NCBI GenBank assembly: GCA_963775125.1
Contig: CAVZHQ010000006.1
Coordinates: forward strand, 1-64,000
Source of the DNA: JAHECQ01 sp963775125
GTDB lineage: Bacteria; Actinomycetota; Acidimicrobiia; Acidimicrobiales; SZUA-35
Direction: 5' to 3'
DNA length: 64,000 bases
Shown: piece after piece, positions 18,805 to 27,606 of the stretch
Position numbering within the stretch: position 1 is the stretch's first letter
Layout of the letters: the number at the start of each line of letters is the position of its first letter
The notes under the pieces: generated by a model
Told to the model about the DNA's origin: nothing
What the model saw: the letters and a program-made list of their open reading frames with translations, nothing else
Databases searched by the model: none
Translations under genes and position numbers: made by a program

Positions 18805-20538
18805 ATGCACGATCTCGTCATTCGCAATGGTCTGGTGGTCGACGGAACGGGGACGCCGCCGGCCGAGGGCATCAGCATCGCCATCGACGGCGACCGCATC
18901 ACCGCCGTCGGTCCCGACGTCGGCCCGGGCCGCAAGGAGATCGACGCCACCGGCATGGTCGTCACCCCCGGCTTCGTCGACATCCACACCCACTACGACG
19001 GCCAGGCCACCTGGGACCCCCAGCTCGAACCGTCCAGCCCCCACGGCGTGACCACCATCGTCATGGGCAACTGCGGCGTCGGCTTCGCCCCCGTCCGACC
19101 CGACGAGCACGAGTTCCTCATCCAACTCATGGAAGGCGTCGAGGACATCCCCGGCACCGCACTGAGCGAGGGCATGACCTGGAACTGGGAGAGCTTCCCC
19201 CAGTACCTCGACGCCCTCGACCAGGGCCAGTGGGTCATGGACGTCGCCGCCATGGTCGCCCACGGACCCATCCGCACCTACGTCATGGGCCAACGCGGCG
19301 CCGACAACGAACCGGCATCATCCGACGACATCGCCCGCATGGCCACCCTGGTCTCCGAGGCCATGGAAGCCGGCGCCATGGGCTTCTCGACCAGCCGCAC
19401 CATCGGCCACCGGGCCATGAACGGCGAGCCCGTGCCCGGCACCTTCGCCGCCGAGGAAGAACTGTTCGCCATCGGTCGGGCGTTGGCCCGTTCGGGCAAG
19501 GGCGTGTTCGAGGTCGCACCGGCCGGCGTGGCCGGCGAAGACCTGGTCGCCCCCCAGAAGGAAGTCGACTGGATGTGCCGCCTGGCCGACGAGATCGACC
19601 GCCCCGTCACCTGGCTCATGCTCCAGAACAACATGGCCCCCGACGACTGGAAGGAGTTGATGGAACGCTCGGCCGCCGCCCAGGACGCCGGCCATCAGGT
19701 CATCCCCCAGGTGGCCGGTCGCCCCTTCGGCGTGCTGCTCGGCCTGCAGACCCGCCACCGTTTCCTCGAGTGCGCCAGCTTCCAGCCCCTCGTCGGCAAG
19801 TCGCCGGCCGAGAAGGCCGCAGCCATGGCCGACCCCGACCTTCGAGCCCGCCTCATCGCCGAAGCCGACGAACTGGTGGCCGAAGTCCGCCGCACCGAAC
19901 CGTGGCGAGCCGCCACCGCCGACGCCTTCGACCGCATGTACCTGCTGGGCGACCCGGTCAACTACGAGCCCACCCACGCCGACTCCATCGCCGGCCGGGC
20001 CGAAGCCGCGGGCCGGGCCCCGATCGACGAGTACTACGACCGCCTCCTCGACCGTGACGGCGAATCGATGATCATGATGCCGTTCCTCGGCTACGCCCAC
20101 GGCAACGGCGACGCTCTCTACGAGATGCTCACCCACCCCGCCGCCATCCTCGGACTGGCCGACGGGGGAGCGCACTGCAACCTGATCTGCGACGCCTCGA
20201 CCCCGACCTGGATGCTCACCCACTGGGTCCGAGACCGTGAGCGCGGACCGAAGCTGCCCATCGAATCGGTCATCAAGAAGATGACGGCCGACACCGCCGC
20301 CCTGTTCGACCTGACCGACCGCGGCGTGCTGGCCGTCGGCAAACGAGCCGACGTCAACGTCATCGACCTCGAGAACCTGCAGCTGCGCGAACCCCGCATG
20401 GAACATGACCTTCCTGCCGGCGGAAGCCGCCTGCTGCAGGCGGCCGAGGGCTATCGGGCCACCATCGTCGCCGGCCAGGTGACCCGCGAATTCGACGAGT
20501 TCACCGGCGCCCTGCCGGGTCGACTGATCCGCAGCTGA
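18805..20538 (+). CDS. N-acyl-D-amino-acid deacylase family amidohydrolase
   Basis: A 577-residue protein beginning MHDLVIRNGLVVDGTGTPP. It has the amidohydrolase metal motif GFVDIHTHYDGQATWDP (about residues 54-70), MGNCGVGFAPVRP, which in D-aminoacylases includes the metal-bridging Cys, ADGGAHCNLICDAS with a catalytic Asp, and LFDLTDRGVLAVGKRADVNV at the composite beta-domain. The family removes acyl groups from N-acyl-D-amino acids or hydrolyses related amides in the cytoplasm, using one or two zinc ions. The length is slightly above that of classical D-aminoacylase. It is the first unbroken large gene after the tmRNA and seems to be transcribed alone. The exact substrate is not known. Confidence 0.85.
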   Translation: MHDLVIRNGLVVDGTGTPPAEGISIAIDGDRITAVGPDVGPGRKEIDATGMVVTPGFVDIHTHYDGQATWDPQLEPSSPHGVTTIVMGNCGVGFAPVRPDEHEFLIQLMEGVEDIPGTALSEGMTWNWESFPQYLDALDQGQWVMDVAAMVAHGPIRTYVMGQRGADNEPASSDDIARMATLVSEAMEAGAMGFSTSRTIGHRAMNGEPVPGTFAAEEELFAIGRALARSGKGVFEVAPAGVAGEDLVAPQKEVDWMCRLADEIDRPVTWLMLQNNMAPDDWKELMERSAAAQDAGHQVIPQVAGRPFGVLLGLQTRHRFLECASFQPLVGKSPAEKAAAMADPDLRARLIAEADELVAEVRRTEPWRAATADAFDRMYLLGDPVNYEPTHADSIAGRAEAAGRAPIDEYYDRLLDRDGESMIMMPFLGYAHGNGDALYEMLTHPAAILGLADGGAHCNLICDASTPTWMLTHWVRDRERGPKLPIESVIKKMTADTAALFDLTDRGVLAVGKRADVNVIDLENLQLREPRMEHDLPAGGSRLLQAAEGYRATIVAGQVTREFDEFTGALPGRLIRS

Positions 20539-20615
20539 CGTCGGGGAGGGCCTCGCCGATTGATCGGCAGTCCGTACATTTCGGAGCGAAATGTCGGCAA
20601 AACCTTAAAAGTTGA

Positions 20616-20643
20616 TTGGTTTTGTAGGGAATTGATGTAACTT
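20616..20643 (+). promoter_or_regulatory. Leaderless promoter of the sulfite reductase gene with candidate operator
   Basis: TTGGTT (20616-20621), a 16-base spacer and TAACTT (20638-20643) precede the GTG at 20650 by six bases, so transcription should begin at the start codon. The spacer contains GTAGGGAATT (20624-20633), the reverse complement of AATTCCCTAC, which resembles AATTCCTAC upstream of cysO at 27281. Confidence 0.55.
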
Positions 20644-20649
20644 CCCTTT

Positions 20650-22392
20650 GTGACCCTGTCTACCGATGAAGTGTCAACCGAAGAGGCGCCGATCCAGCTC
20701 TCTCCGGTCGAGGCCACCAAGGCGTCCAGCGCCCACCTGCGGGGCTCGCTGAACGACGAACTGGCCGATCCCACCTCGCCGTTCTCCCACGACGCCGGCA
20801 CGCTGCTCAAGTTCCATGGCATCTACGCCCAGGACGACCGAGACCAGCGCCGGGCCCGCACCACCGCTGGCGACGCGCTGGCCTACTCGTGCATGGTCCG
20901 CTGCTCGGTCCCCGGTGGACGCCTCCGCCCGGAGCAGTGGTTCGCCATCGACCGTCTGGCCGACGAGGTGTCCGACGGCTCGCTGCGGCTCACCACCCGC
21001 CAGGGCGTGCAGTACCACTTCATCCACAAGGGCGAACTGCGGCCGCTGATCTCCAGCCTCAACCGCAACCTCGTCACCACCTACGCCGCCTGCGGAGACG
21101 TGGTCCGCAACGTCATGGCCTCGGCCGCCCCCGACGCCGGCCGCGACCCCGAGCGCATCGAGTCGCTGGCTCGTGCCCTGGCCAACCGGTTCCGACCCCA
21201 GTCGTCGGCCTACTGGGAGCTGTGGCTCGACGGCGAACGGGCCCTGTCGGCCGGCCCGGTCTCCGACGAGACCGAACCGCTCTACGGCGACACCTACCTG
21301 CCCCGCAAGTTCAAGATCGGCATCGCCTGGGCCGGCGACAACAGCATCGACGTGTACAGCCAGGACGCCGGCCTGATCCTGGTGCCCGGCCCCAACGGCG
21401 AAGCCGGCGGCGTGCTGGTTGCCGGCGGCGGCCTGGGCCGCACCCACACCGACGTCACCACCTTCCCCCGCCTCGCCGACCCCATCGGCTGGGTGCCCGA
21501 CACCGAGATCCCCGAAGCGGTCGAGGCCGTGGTCAAGGTGTTCCGGGATCACGGCAACCGCACCGACCGTCACCACGCCCGCCTCAAGTACCTGGTCGAG
21601 GACAAGGGTGTCGCCTGGCTGCGTGAGCAGGTCGAGACCCACCTCGGCCGCCCGCTGGCCGATCCGGTCGAGCTGCCCGCCTTCGGTCGCCCCCGTGACG
21701 GCCTGGGCTGGCACCAGCAGTACGACGGCCGCTGGTACCTGGGTGTGCCCGTGCCGACCGGTCGCCTCACCGACGCCAACGGCATCAACCGCCGCAGCGC
21801 GGTGCGAGAAGCCCTCGAGCAGTTCTCCGACGAGATCCGCCTCACCCCCCACCAAGACCTGTTGCTCTGCGGAGTCGCCGAGTCCGACAAGGACGCGGTC
21901 GATGCACTGATGGCCCGCCACGGCGTGCCCCAGGTCGACCAACTGAGCCTCAGCGTCGTGTCGTCGATGGCCTGCCCCGCCCTGCCCACCTGCGGCCAGG
22001 CGTTGGGCGAAGCCGAACGAGTGTTGCCCGAACTGACCGACCGCCTCGACAGCTTGCTCATCGACCGTGGCCTCGACGGACTGCAGATCGAGACCCGAAT
22101 GACCGGCTGCCCCAACGGCTGCGCCCGCCCCTACACCGCCGAGATCGGCATCGTCGGGCGAACCAAGACCAGATACGACGTGTTCATCGGCGGCGACGCC
22201 GGTGGCACCCGCTTGGCTCAGGCCGTGGTCGAGTCGGTCCCGTTCACCAAGCTCGACGACGTCCTCGGCCCGCTGCTCGACTTCTACAAGGCCGACCAAG
22301 CAGGTGCCGAACACCCGCAGGACTTCGGCGACTGGGCCGACGGTCGTGGCGTGTCCTCGCTCACCGCTCTCCTCCCGAGCTTCGGACGATGA
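20650..22392 (+). CDS. sir: Ferredoxin-type assimilatory sulfite (nitrite/sulfite) reductase
   Basis: A 580-residue protein from a leaderless GTG start. It has two ferredoxin-like half domains (RLTTRQGVQYHFIHKGELRP; LTPHQDLLLCGVAESD) and the [4Fe-4S]-sirohaem cysteines in CPALPTCGQALGEAER and TGCPNGCARPYTAEIGIVG. It would reduce sulfite to sulfide with six electrons from ferredoxin. Nitrite reduction is the alternative for this family, but cysH follows with an ATGA overlap and a sirohaem-synthesis gene comes next, which points to sulfite. A Tyr-Cys crosslink cannot be assessed. The gene starts a three-gene operon and a candidate operator lies inside its promoter. Confidence 0.9.
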   Translation: MTLSTDEVSTEEAPIQLSPVEATKASSAHLRGSLNDELADPTSPFSHDAGTLLKFHGIYAQDDRDQRRARTTAGDALAYSCMVRCSVPGGRLRPEQWFAIDRLADEVSDGSLRLTTRQGVQYHFIHKGELRPLISSLNRNLVTTYAACGDVVRNVMASAAPDAGRDPERIESLARALANRFRPQSSAYWELWLDGERALSAGPVSDETEPLYGDTYLPRKFKIGIAWAGDNSIDVYSQDAGLILVPGPNGEAGGVLVAGGGLGRTHTDVTTFPRLADPIGWVPDTEIPEAVEAVVKVFRDHGNRTDRHHARLKYLVEDKGVAWLREQVETHLGRPLADPVELPAFGRPRDGLGWHQQYDGRWYLGVPVPTGRLTDANGINRRSAVREALEQFSDEIRLTPHQDLLLCGVAESDKDAVDALMARHGVPQVDQLSLSVVSSMACPALPTCGQALGEAERVLPELTDRLDSLLIDRGLDGLQIETRMTGCPNGCARPYTAEIGIVGRTKTRYDVFIGGDAGGTRLAQAVVESVPFTKLDDVLGPLLDFYKADQAGAEHPQDFGDWADGRGVSSLTALLPSFGR

Positions 22393-23042
22393 GCGCGCCC
22401 GCCGTTGTCGGGGCCGCTGCCCCGGATCTGCCTGCGGTCGAGACCGACGCCTATGCCGCGGTTCGTTGGGCCGTCGAAGAGTTCGGTGACGACCTGACCT
22501 TGCTGTGTTCTGGCCAGGATGCGGTCCTGATCGACGTTGCCCTGTCGGTCAACCCTCGCATCGAGGTGGCCTTCATCGACACCGGTTTCCACTTCAACGA
22601 GACCATCGAGACCATGCTCAAGATCGCCGAGCGCTACAACCCGAACCTTCGGGTCGTCGTGCCGTGGCGCCATCTTCCCGATGTCGGTCGGGCCGGGTTC
22701 TGCTGCAGCGATCACAAGGTCGAGCAACTCGACGTGGCCCTCAGCGGCAAGCGGGCGTGGCTCAGCGGCATCCGCCGGGCCGACGGTCCGTCCCGTGACG
22801 ACGTGGGCCAGTTCGAGGTCGATCGCCGCGGCTTGGTGAAGATCAACCCGATGGTCGCCTGGTCCGACGACGACGTGCTTCGGTACGAGATCGCCAACGA
22901 CATCATCATCAACCCGCTGCGGGACAAGGGCTACCCCTCCATCGGGTGCCGCCCCTGCACCTCGCCGGTCGAGGAAGGTGCCGACGCCCGCGCCGGGCGC
23001 TGGGCCGGCCAGGGCAAGACCGAATGCGGCTTGCATCTGTGA
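22389..23042 (+). CDS. cysH: Assimilatory adenylylsulfate reductase (APS/PAPS reductase)
   Basis: A 217-residue protein. The PP-loop-like nucleotide site reads DDLTLLCSGQDAVLIDVAL, and ECGLHL at the end carries the catalytic Cys. The pairs FCCSDHKVEQL and GCRPC form the CC...CxxC [4Fe-4S] site that separates APS reductases from PAPS-only enzymes. It would reduce activated sulfate to sulfite for the sulfite reductase just upstream. The start overlaps the sir stop by four bases (ATGA), so the two are translationally coupled. No ATP sulfurylase genes (cysD/cysN) are in the window. Confidence 0.93.
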   Translation: MSAPAVVGAAAPDLPAVETDAYAAVRWAVEEFGDDLTLLCSGQDAVLIDVALSVNPRIEVAFIDTGFHFNETIETMLKIAERYNPNLRVVVPWRHLPDVGRAGFCCSDHKVEQLDVALSGKRAWLSGIRRADGPSRDDVGQFEVDRRGLVKINPMVAWSDDDVLRYEIANDIIINPLRDKGYPSIGCRPCTSPVEEGADARAGRWAGQGKTECGLHL

Positions 23043-24527
23043 CCCAGGCGCTGGCCACGGTCCCCGTCGGCCTTCGGGTCGACGGTCGGGCCGTGCTCGT
23101 CGTCGGCGCGGGCCCCATCGCGGCCCGCAAGGCTGCGGTCTACGTCGACCAGGGAGCGGTGGTCACCGTGGTTGCGCCCGAGCATTCGCCTTCGATGGAC
23201 GCGCTGGCGGTGGCCGTTCGCCATCACCGTCGATTCGAAGCGGCCGATCTCGACGGCGTGTGGCTGGTGGTCACCGCCACCGGTGACCCGTCGGTCGACG
23301 GCGCGGTCTACGACGAAGCCGAGTCCCGCCACATCTGGTGCAACGCGGCCGACGACCCGGAGCATTGCTCGGTCATCCTCCCCGCCGTCAGCCGCAAGGG
23401 CCCGTTGACCGTGGCCATCGGCACGGGGGGCCAGAGCCCGGCCGTCGCCTCGTGGCTGCGTCGCCGGATCGACGCGCTGCTCGACGCCAACACACTCGGC
23501 GTGTTCGAAGCGGCCGCTGCTGCCCGGCGCACGTTGCGTGAGCGCGGACTTCGCCACCGAGGTGCCGGACTGGGCCGAGGTCCTGGACGGCCCGGCCATC
23601 GACTTGGTGGCCGCAGGCAAGGCCGACGAACTCGAAGCGGTGCTGATCGACCGGGTCACCGCCGCCTCGTCTGCTTCGCTCGGATCGGGAGTCCGAGGGT
23701 GCCGAAAACGGCACCGACAGACTCCCAATGGGGGGTTTGCGGTGACTGTTCACCTCGTGGGGGTCGGGCCGGGCGATGCGGAACTCATGACCATCAAGGC
23801 CGCACGGTTGTTGGCCCAGGCCGACGCGGTTGTCTTCGATCGGCTGATCGGTCCCGAGATTCTCGACTACGTGTCGCCGCGGGCCGAGCGTTATGACGTG
23901 GGCAAGACACCCGGCCGGCCGGGCCCGACCCAGGACGAGATCAACGCGCTGTTGATCTCGCTCGGTGGGCGGCTCGAGACGGTCGTTCGGGTCAAGGGCG
24001 GCGACCCGTTCATCTTCGGACGCGGCATCGAAGAGGCCGACGCCTGCGTCGCCGCAGGCCTCGCGGTCGAAGTCGTCCCCGGGGTCACGTCGGCCCTCGC
24101 CGGGCCGATGGCCGCGGGCATCTCGGTCACCGAGCGGGGCCAGTCGAGCGGGGTCTGCATTCTCACCGCCGAACAGGACGGTGGGTCGGCTCCCATCGAC
24201 TGGGGTGCGCTGGCCGGCAGTGGGTTGACCCTCGTCATCCTGATGGGCGCCCGCAAGGCCGCCGACCTACGAGACCTGCTGATCGCGTCGGGCCGCCCGG
24301 CCGACACGCCGGCTGCGGTCGTCACCAACGCCACTCGCCACAATCAGACGGTGTGGCGCGGCGACCTCGCCGACCTCGGCGGCGAGCCCGTTGCGTCACC
24401 CTCTGTGTTGGTCATCGGCGCCGTGGCCCGAGACCGGCAGGTCAGCCGATGGCTCGAGACCCTCAGCGACGATTGCGGTCGGCCAGCTCTCGTCGGGCGT
24501 CACGATCCGCATCACGCTTCGCAATGA
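23039..24527 (+). CDS. cysG: Sirohaem synthase CysG-like (precorrin-2 dehydrogenase plus uroporphyrinogen methyltransferase), frameshifted
   Basis: A GTG at 23039 overlaps the cysH stop (GTGA). The first part, GRAVLVVGAGPIAARKAAVYVD to RRRIDALLDANTLGVFEAA, is the precorrin-2 dehydrogenase/ferrochelatase domain. The second, LVGVGPGDAELMTIKAARLL, DRLIGPEILDYV and VKGGDPFIFGRG, is the S-adenosylmethionine uroporphyrinogen-III methyltransferase. Together they make sirohaem for the sulfite reductase. Between them the frame shifts by one base near 23552 (RERGL|ATEVPDWAEVLDG); after that shift the second frame runs without a stop through a linker into the methyltransferase. The linker contains a strong hairpin (23687-23726), and a GTG at 23743 could start the methyltransferase alone. 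The choice between one fused gene and two genes is therefore open. Confidence 0.8.
23687..23726 (+). other. Hairpin in the dehydrogenase-methyltransferase linker of cysG
   Basis: GGGAGTC (23687-23693) pairs with GACTCCC (23720-23726). Inside a symmetric 5x5 internal loop, GTGCCG (23699-23704) pairs with CGGCAC (23709-23714) around an AAAA loop. It lies 16 bases upstream of a GTG with a GGGGGG-rich ribosome site. It may attenuate or space translation of the methyltransferase part, or be a small inserted palindrome. Confidence 0.6.
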
Positions 24528-24924
24528 TCTGACGCTTGTCGACGGTCTTGCGGCCCTTGCCGAGCCCCAGTTCCATCTTGGCCAAGCCCTCCTTGAAGTA
24601 GAGCGCCATGGGCACCAGCGTCAGGCGGTCTTGGTTGACCTTCGACGACAGGCGGTCGAGCTCGTAGCGATGCAGCAGCAGCTTGCGCTTGCGGGTGGGG
24701 TCGGCCGAGCCCTGCAGGCTGGCGCGGGTGTAGGCCGCGATGTTCAGTCCGACCAGCCACAGCTCGCCGTTCTCGAAGCGGGCGTAGGCGTCGTTCAACT
24801 GGACCTTGGCCTCACGCAACGCCTTGACCTCGACGCCACGCAGCATGACACCGGCTTCGAAGGTTTCGCTGATCTCGAAGTCGCGGCGAGCGGTCTTGTT
24901 CGTCGCAATCATCTTGACGGCCAT
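24463..24924 (-). CDS. smpB: SsrA-binding protein SmpB
   Basis: A 153-residue basic protein: NKTARRDFEISETFEAGVML, GVEVKALREAKVQLNDAYAR, NGELWLVGLNIAAYTRAS, and the tail LGKGRKTVDKRQIIAKRDAD. All are SmpB signatures of the OB-fold RNA-binding body and the C-terminal tail that enters the empty A site. It delivers the tmRNA (18287-18678) to stalled ribosomes. It converges on cysG. The HD-GYP gene lies just upstream on the same strand, with a 42-base gap. Confidence 0.96.
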   Translation of the reverse strand: MAVKMIATNKTARRDFEISETFEAGVMLRGVEVKALREAKVQLNDAYARFENGELWLVGLNIAAYTRASLQGSADPTRKRKLLLHRYELDRLSSKVNQDRLTLVPMALYFKEGLAKMELGLGKGRKTVDKRQIIAKRDADRDARRELADRNRR

Positions 24925-24966
24925 CCGGTCGAGGCTAGCCAGGAACGGGCCCTACGGGCAGGCGGT

Positions 24967-26745
24967 TTACGGGCAGGCGGTGAGGATGCGGAGCGTCTCG
25001 GCGTAGCGAGGTGACGTCTCGGTCAGGAGCGACACGGTCTGGCCGTTGACGCTCAGCACGTCCTCCTCTTCCATGGCCCGGGCCGGGAGGTACACGGAGT
25101 CGGGATGACCGAGGAAGTCGGTGGCGTCGAGCTGGTTGTCGGTGGTGATGATGGCGACGATCGGGTCACGGACGACGAAGCTGACGCTCGAGGTTCCCCA
25201 GCCGGTGTCGGTGGGGGAGTAGTGGACGTACAGCGCGCACACTGTCGACCCGGCGGGAAGCGCGCCGCCATTGACCGGAAGCTCGGCCGACAGGGTGGTC
25301 GGTCCCTCGTCGGCGACGAAGAAGGCGGCGTCGTGGTTGTAGGGGCCGGCGCCGGTGAAGTCGTGCGCGCCGGGATCGATGGTCAGCACCTGACCGGACG
25401 TTGCCAGGGCGACCGGGCCTGATGGGTTCGCTGTTGTCGGCGTTGGTTGGGCCGCCGCGGTGGTCACGGGTGCGGCAGTTGTCGGTGACGACGGAACGGT
25501 GGTCAGCGGCGTGGACGTGGGCGACGCGGTTGTCGAGGCGGGTGCGGTCGAGGCGGGCGCCGTCGATCTTGGTGACTCGGCGGTTCCGATCATGGCCAGA
25601 CTGTTGGGAGCGTCCTCTTCCGGCCCCGGCCAACCGGTCGTGGCCAGCGCAAGGGCGACGGCGACCAGCCCGGCCAGGCCTGGCGCGGCGATCGCCGGGG
25701 GAAGTCGGGAGAACGATCGAACCAACGGACCGACGAGCGGAAGTCCCACCAGGAATGCGCTCGGCCCTGCGCTCACCCGAAGCCGGCCAACGGACACGTT
25801 GAGCAGGGCGCGCACCACCTCGGGATCGAAGTGCGTGCCGGCGTCCTGGGTGAGGAGGCGCCGGGCGTCGTCGGCAGGCAACGGTGCCTTGTAGGAACGA
25901 GTGGCGGTCATCACCTCGAAAGCGTCGGCCACCGCGACGATGCGCCCGGCCAGCGGGATGTCGTTGCCCCGGTGGCCCACGGGGTAGCCCGTGCCGTCCC
26001 ACTTCTCGTGGTGACCGTCGGCCGCTGCGGCCCAGGGTCCGAGGAAGTCGGCGACCGGTTGGATCAGTCGGCGTCCCGCCCCGGGATGTTGCTGCACCAG
26101 ACGCCATTCTTCGTCGGACGGACGATCGGGCAGGTTGAGAATGTGTGAGGGAACCGAGATCTTGCCCAGGTCGTGGAGCAACGCTCCCCACTGGAGCTTC
26201 TCCAAGTCGTCATCGCCGATCCGCATCTGCTCGCCGATGAGGCGGCTGTAGATCCGCACCCGTTCGCTGTGTCCCCGGGTTCTGCGGTCGTGCTCGCCGA
26301 GGGCGGTCGACAGCAGCAGGATCTGTTCGGCGGCACCGGACTGGTCATCGGACAAGCCGTGCGAGCGAGCGGCTTCGGCCTCGCGGGCGAGGCGCCGGCT
26401 GCTGCCGGCGGTCACGGCCAGCCGGAAGCGGCTCGGGGCGGCGTCGGGGAACACCAAGGAGAGTTTGAGCAACGCGGCAAGGGGAAGGAACCGGGCGGCA
26501 TGACGGGCGGTCAGCGCAGCGACGCCGAAGCCGACGAGGCCGATGCCGAGGACCCGCGAGATGGCGGCCGTGTCGTCGGCCGGTGTCGGCAGGGTCTGGA
26601 GAGCGATGATCACGACCACCGTCGCCAGCAACGTCGGCCCGATCCGCACGACGGTGCGCAGCAACGAGCCGGCGAGGGCGCGGCTTCGCCAACGGTTCCG
26701 CGCGGCGCGGGGACGCGCCTCGTTCAGAGTTGGATCGGCCGACAT
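24967..26745 (-). CDS. HD-GYP domain protein with membrane anchors and an exported C-terminal domain
   Basis: 592 residues from an ATG at 26745. Two hydrophobic segments (about 34-50 and 62-95) precede an HD-GYP phosphodiesterase domain: ALLHDLGKISVPSHIL with HD at 191-192, then DGHHEKWDGTGYP at about 243-255. A third membrane segment (PGLAGLVAVALALATTGW, about 355-372) follows, then a Ser/Thr/Pro/Ala-rich linker (about 385-450) and a beta-rich ectodomain (ALYVHYSPTDTGWGTSSVSF). HD-GYP domains hydrolyse cyclic di-GMP or related dinucleotides. Here the enzymatic domain should face the cytoplasm and the C-terminal domain the outside, so an external signal could control second-messenger breakdown. 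All HD-GYP metal residues appear present. Confidence 0.85.
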   Translation of the reverse strand: MSADPTLNEARPRAARNRWRSRALAGSLLRTVVRIGPTLLATVVVIIALQTLPTPADDTAAISRVLGIGLVGFGVAALTARHAARFLPLAALLKLSLVFPDAAPSRFRLAVTAGSSRRLAREAEAARSHGLSDDQSGAAEQILLLSTALGEHDRRTRGHSERVRIYSRLIGEQMRIGDDDLEKLQWGALLHDLGKISVPSHILNLPDRPSDEEWRLVQQHPGAGRRLIQPVADFLGPWAAAADGHHEKWDGTGYPVGHRGNDIPLAGRIVAVADAFEVMTATRSYKAPLPADDARRLLTQDAGTHFDPEVVRALLNVSVGRLRVSAGPSAFLVGLPLVGPLVRSFSRLPPAIAAPGLAGLVAVALALATTGWPGPEEDAPNSLAMIGTAESPRSTAPASTAPASTTASPTSTPLTTVPSSPTTAAPVTTAAAQPTPTTANPSGPVALATSGQVLTIDPGAHDFTGAGPYNHDAAFFVADEGPTTLSAELPVNGGALPAGSTVCALYVHYSPTDTGWGTSSVSFVVRDPIVAIITTDNQLDATDFLGHPDSVYLPARAMEEEDVLSVNGQTVSLLTETSPRYAETLRILTACP

Positions 26746-26821
26746 GATGGTCCTGTCGACCGTTCCGGACCGCTGTTGAGGGGCGCACTGCTTTCCTGAG
26801 CAGCGTGCTTTACTGAGTGTC

Positions 26822-27280
26822 GTGCTGACCCTCCACCGAAGTACCTGGCTCGAAATCCTGGCCGAGGCGTGGCGGGTGTACCCGTTGGAGGCGTGCGGTC
26901 TGCTGATCGGCCCCGACGACGGACCCGTCGATCGATTCGTCCCCATCGTCAACGAGGCCCAGTCGAGCCGGGTGTTCACCCTCAGCCCCATGGGCTACAT
27001 GAAAGCCGAGCGCTTGGCCGACGACCTGGGCCTGCAGGTGGTCGGGGTCGTGCACTCGCATACGCACACCTCGGCCTACCCGTCGCCGACCGACGTTGCC
27101 GAGGCAACCAAGCCGCTGGTTCCGGCCACTTGGCACTGGGCCATCGTGTCGCTGGCGTGGGGGTATCCCGAACTTCGGAGCTTCCGCGTGCAGGGCTCTG
27201 GGGCAGATTCAGGCGCAGATTCCGGGGGGGAGACGGCCGAGTTGGGAATGGACGAGGAACCCGTGTGGTTGAAAGACTAG
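26822..27280 (+). CDS. mec: JAMM/MPN zinc peptidase Mec, CysO-cysteine hydrolase
   Basis: 152 residues from a GTG at 26822 (MLTLHRSTWLEILAEAWRVY). The catalytic Glu is in VYPLEACGLLIG, and the JAMM zinc motif is VHSHTHTSAYPSPTDV (HxH-x7-SxxD). In Mycobacterium tuberculosis the homologue cleaves cysteine from the C-terminus of the sulfur carrier CysO. The two next genes are cysO and cysM, the same order as in that species, so this is a complete protein-bound thiocarboxylate route to cysteine. The C-terminal tail (GADSGADSGGETAEL) looks disordered. Confidence 0.92.
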   Translation: MLTLHRSTWLEILAEAWRVYPLEACGLLIGPDDGPVDRFVPIVNEAQSSRVFTLSPMGYMKAERLADDLGLQVVGVVHSHTHTSAYPSPTDVAEATKPLVPATWHWAIVSLAWGYPELRSFRVQGSGADSGADSGGETAELGMDEEPVWLKD

Positions 27281-27299
27281 AATTCCTACTGGAATAGTC
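27275..27299 (+). promoter_or_regulatory. Candidate promoter and operator upstream of cysO
   Basis: GACTA (27275-27279) and TTCC (27283-27286) pair with GGAA (27291-27294) and TAGTC (27295-27299) around TACT. The palindrome overlaps the mec stop codon and a possible TTGAAA (27269-27274) - N18 - AATAGT (27293-27298) promoter. A repressor sensing cysteine or Fe-S status is a reasonable guess, and AATTCC(C)TAC is shared with the sir promoter. Confidence 0.5.
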
Positions 27300-27323
27300 G
27301 ACAATCGCTTCTGAGGTTTCTTC

Positions 27324-27599
27324 GTGACCATCACCGTCCGTCTCCCCACCGTCCTTCGTCCCCAGGCCAATGGCCAATCGACGGTCACCGTCGAAGGTTC
27401 GAATGTCGGTGAGGTCGTGAGCAGCCTGGTGTCTGCCTACCCCGGGCTTCAGTCCAACCTGCTCGACGACGCCGGCGCGGTTCGCAAGTTCGTCAATATC
27501 TACATCAACGACGAGGACATCCGTTTCCTCGACAAGCTCGAGACCCCGGTCAAGGAAGGCGACGAGGTCGCCATTCTCCCCGCGGTCGCCGGAGGCTGA
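27324..27599 (+). CDS. cysO: Sulfur carrier protein CysO (MoaD/ThiS family)
   Basis: 91 residues, MTITVRLPTVLRPQANGQST..., ending ILPAVAGG. The terminal Gly-Gly on a ubiquitin-like fold is the site of adenylation and thiocarboxylation. The carrier hands sulfide to CysM, and the cysteine formed on its C-terminus is released by Mec. The GTG start has a GAGG ribosome site eight bases upstream. It lies 7 bases before cysM, so the two are co-translated. The activating enzyme (a MoeZ-type protein) is not in the window. Confidence 0.94.
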   Translation: MTITVRLPTVLRPQANGQSTVTVEGSNVGEVVSSLVSAYPGLQSNLLDDAGAVRKFVNIYINDEDIRFLDKLETPVKEGDEVAILPAVAGG

Positions 27600-27606
27600 A
27601 CCAACC

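Noticed and set aside
20674..22314. Long open frame of 546 codons on the minus strand
   Set aside because: It is the mirror of sir, produced by high GC at third positions. Its protein is Gly/Val/Asp-rich without motifs, while the plus strand carries clear sirohaem cysteines.
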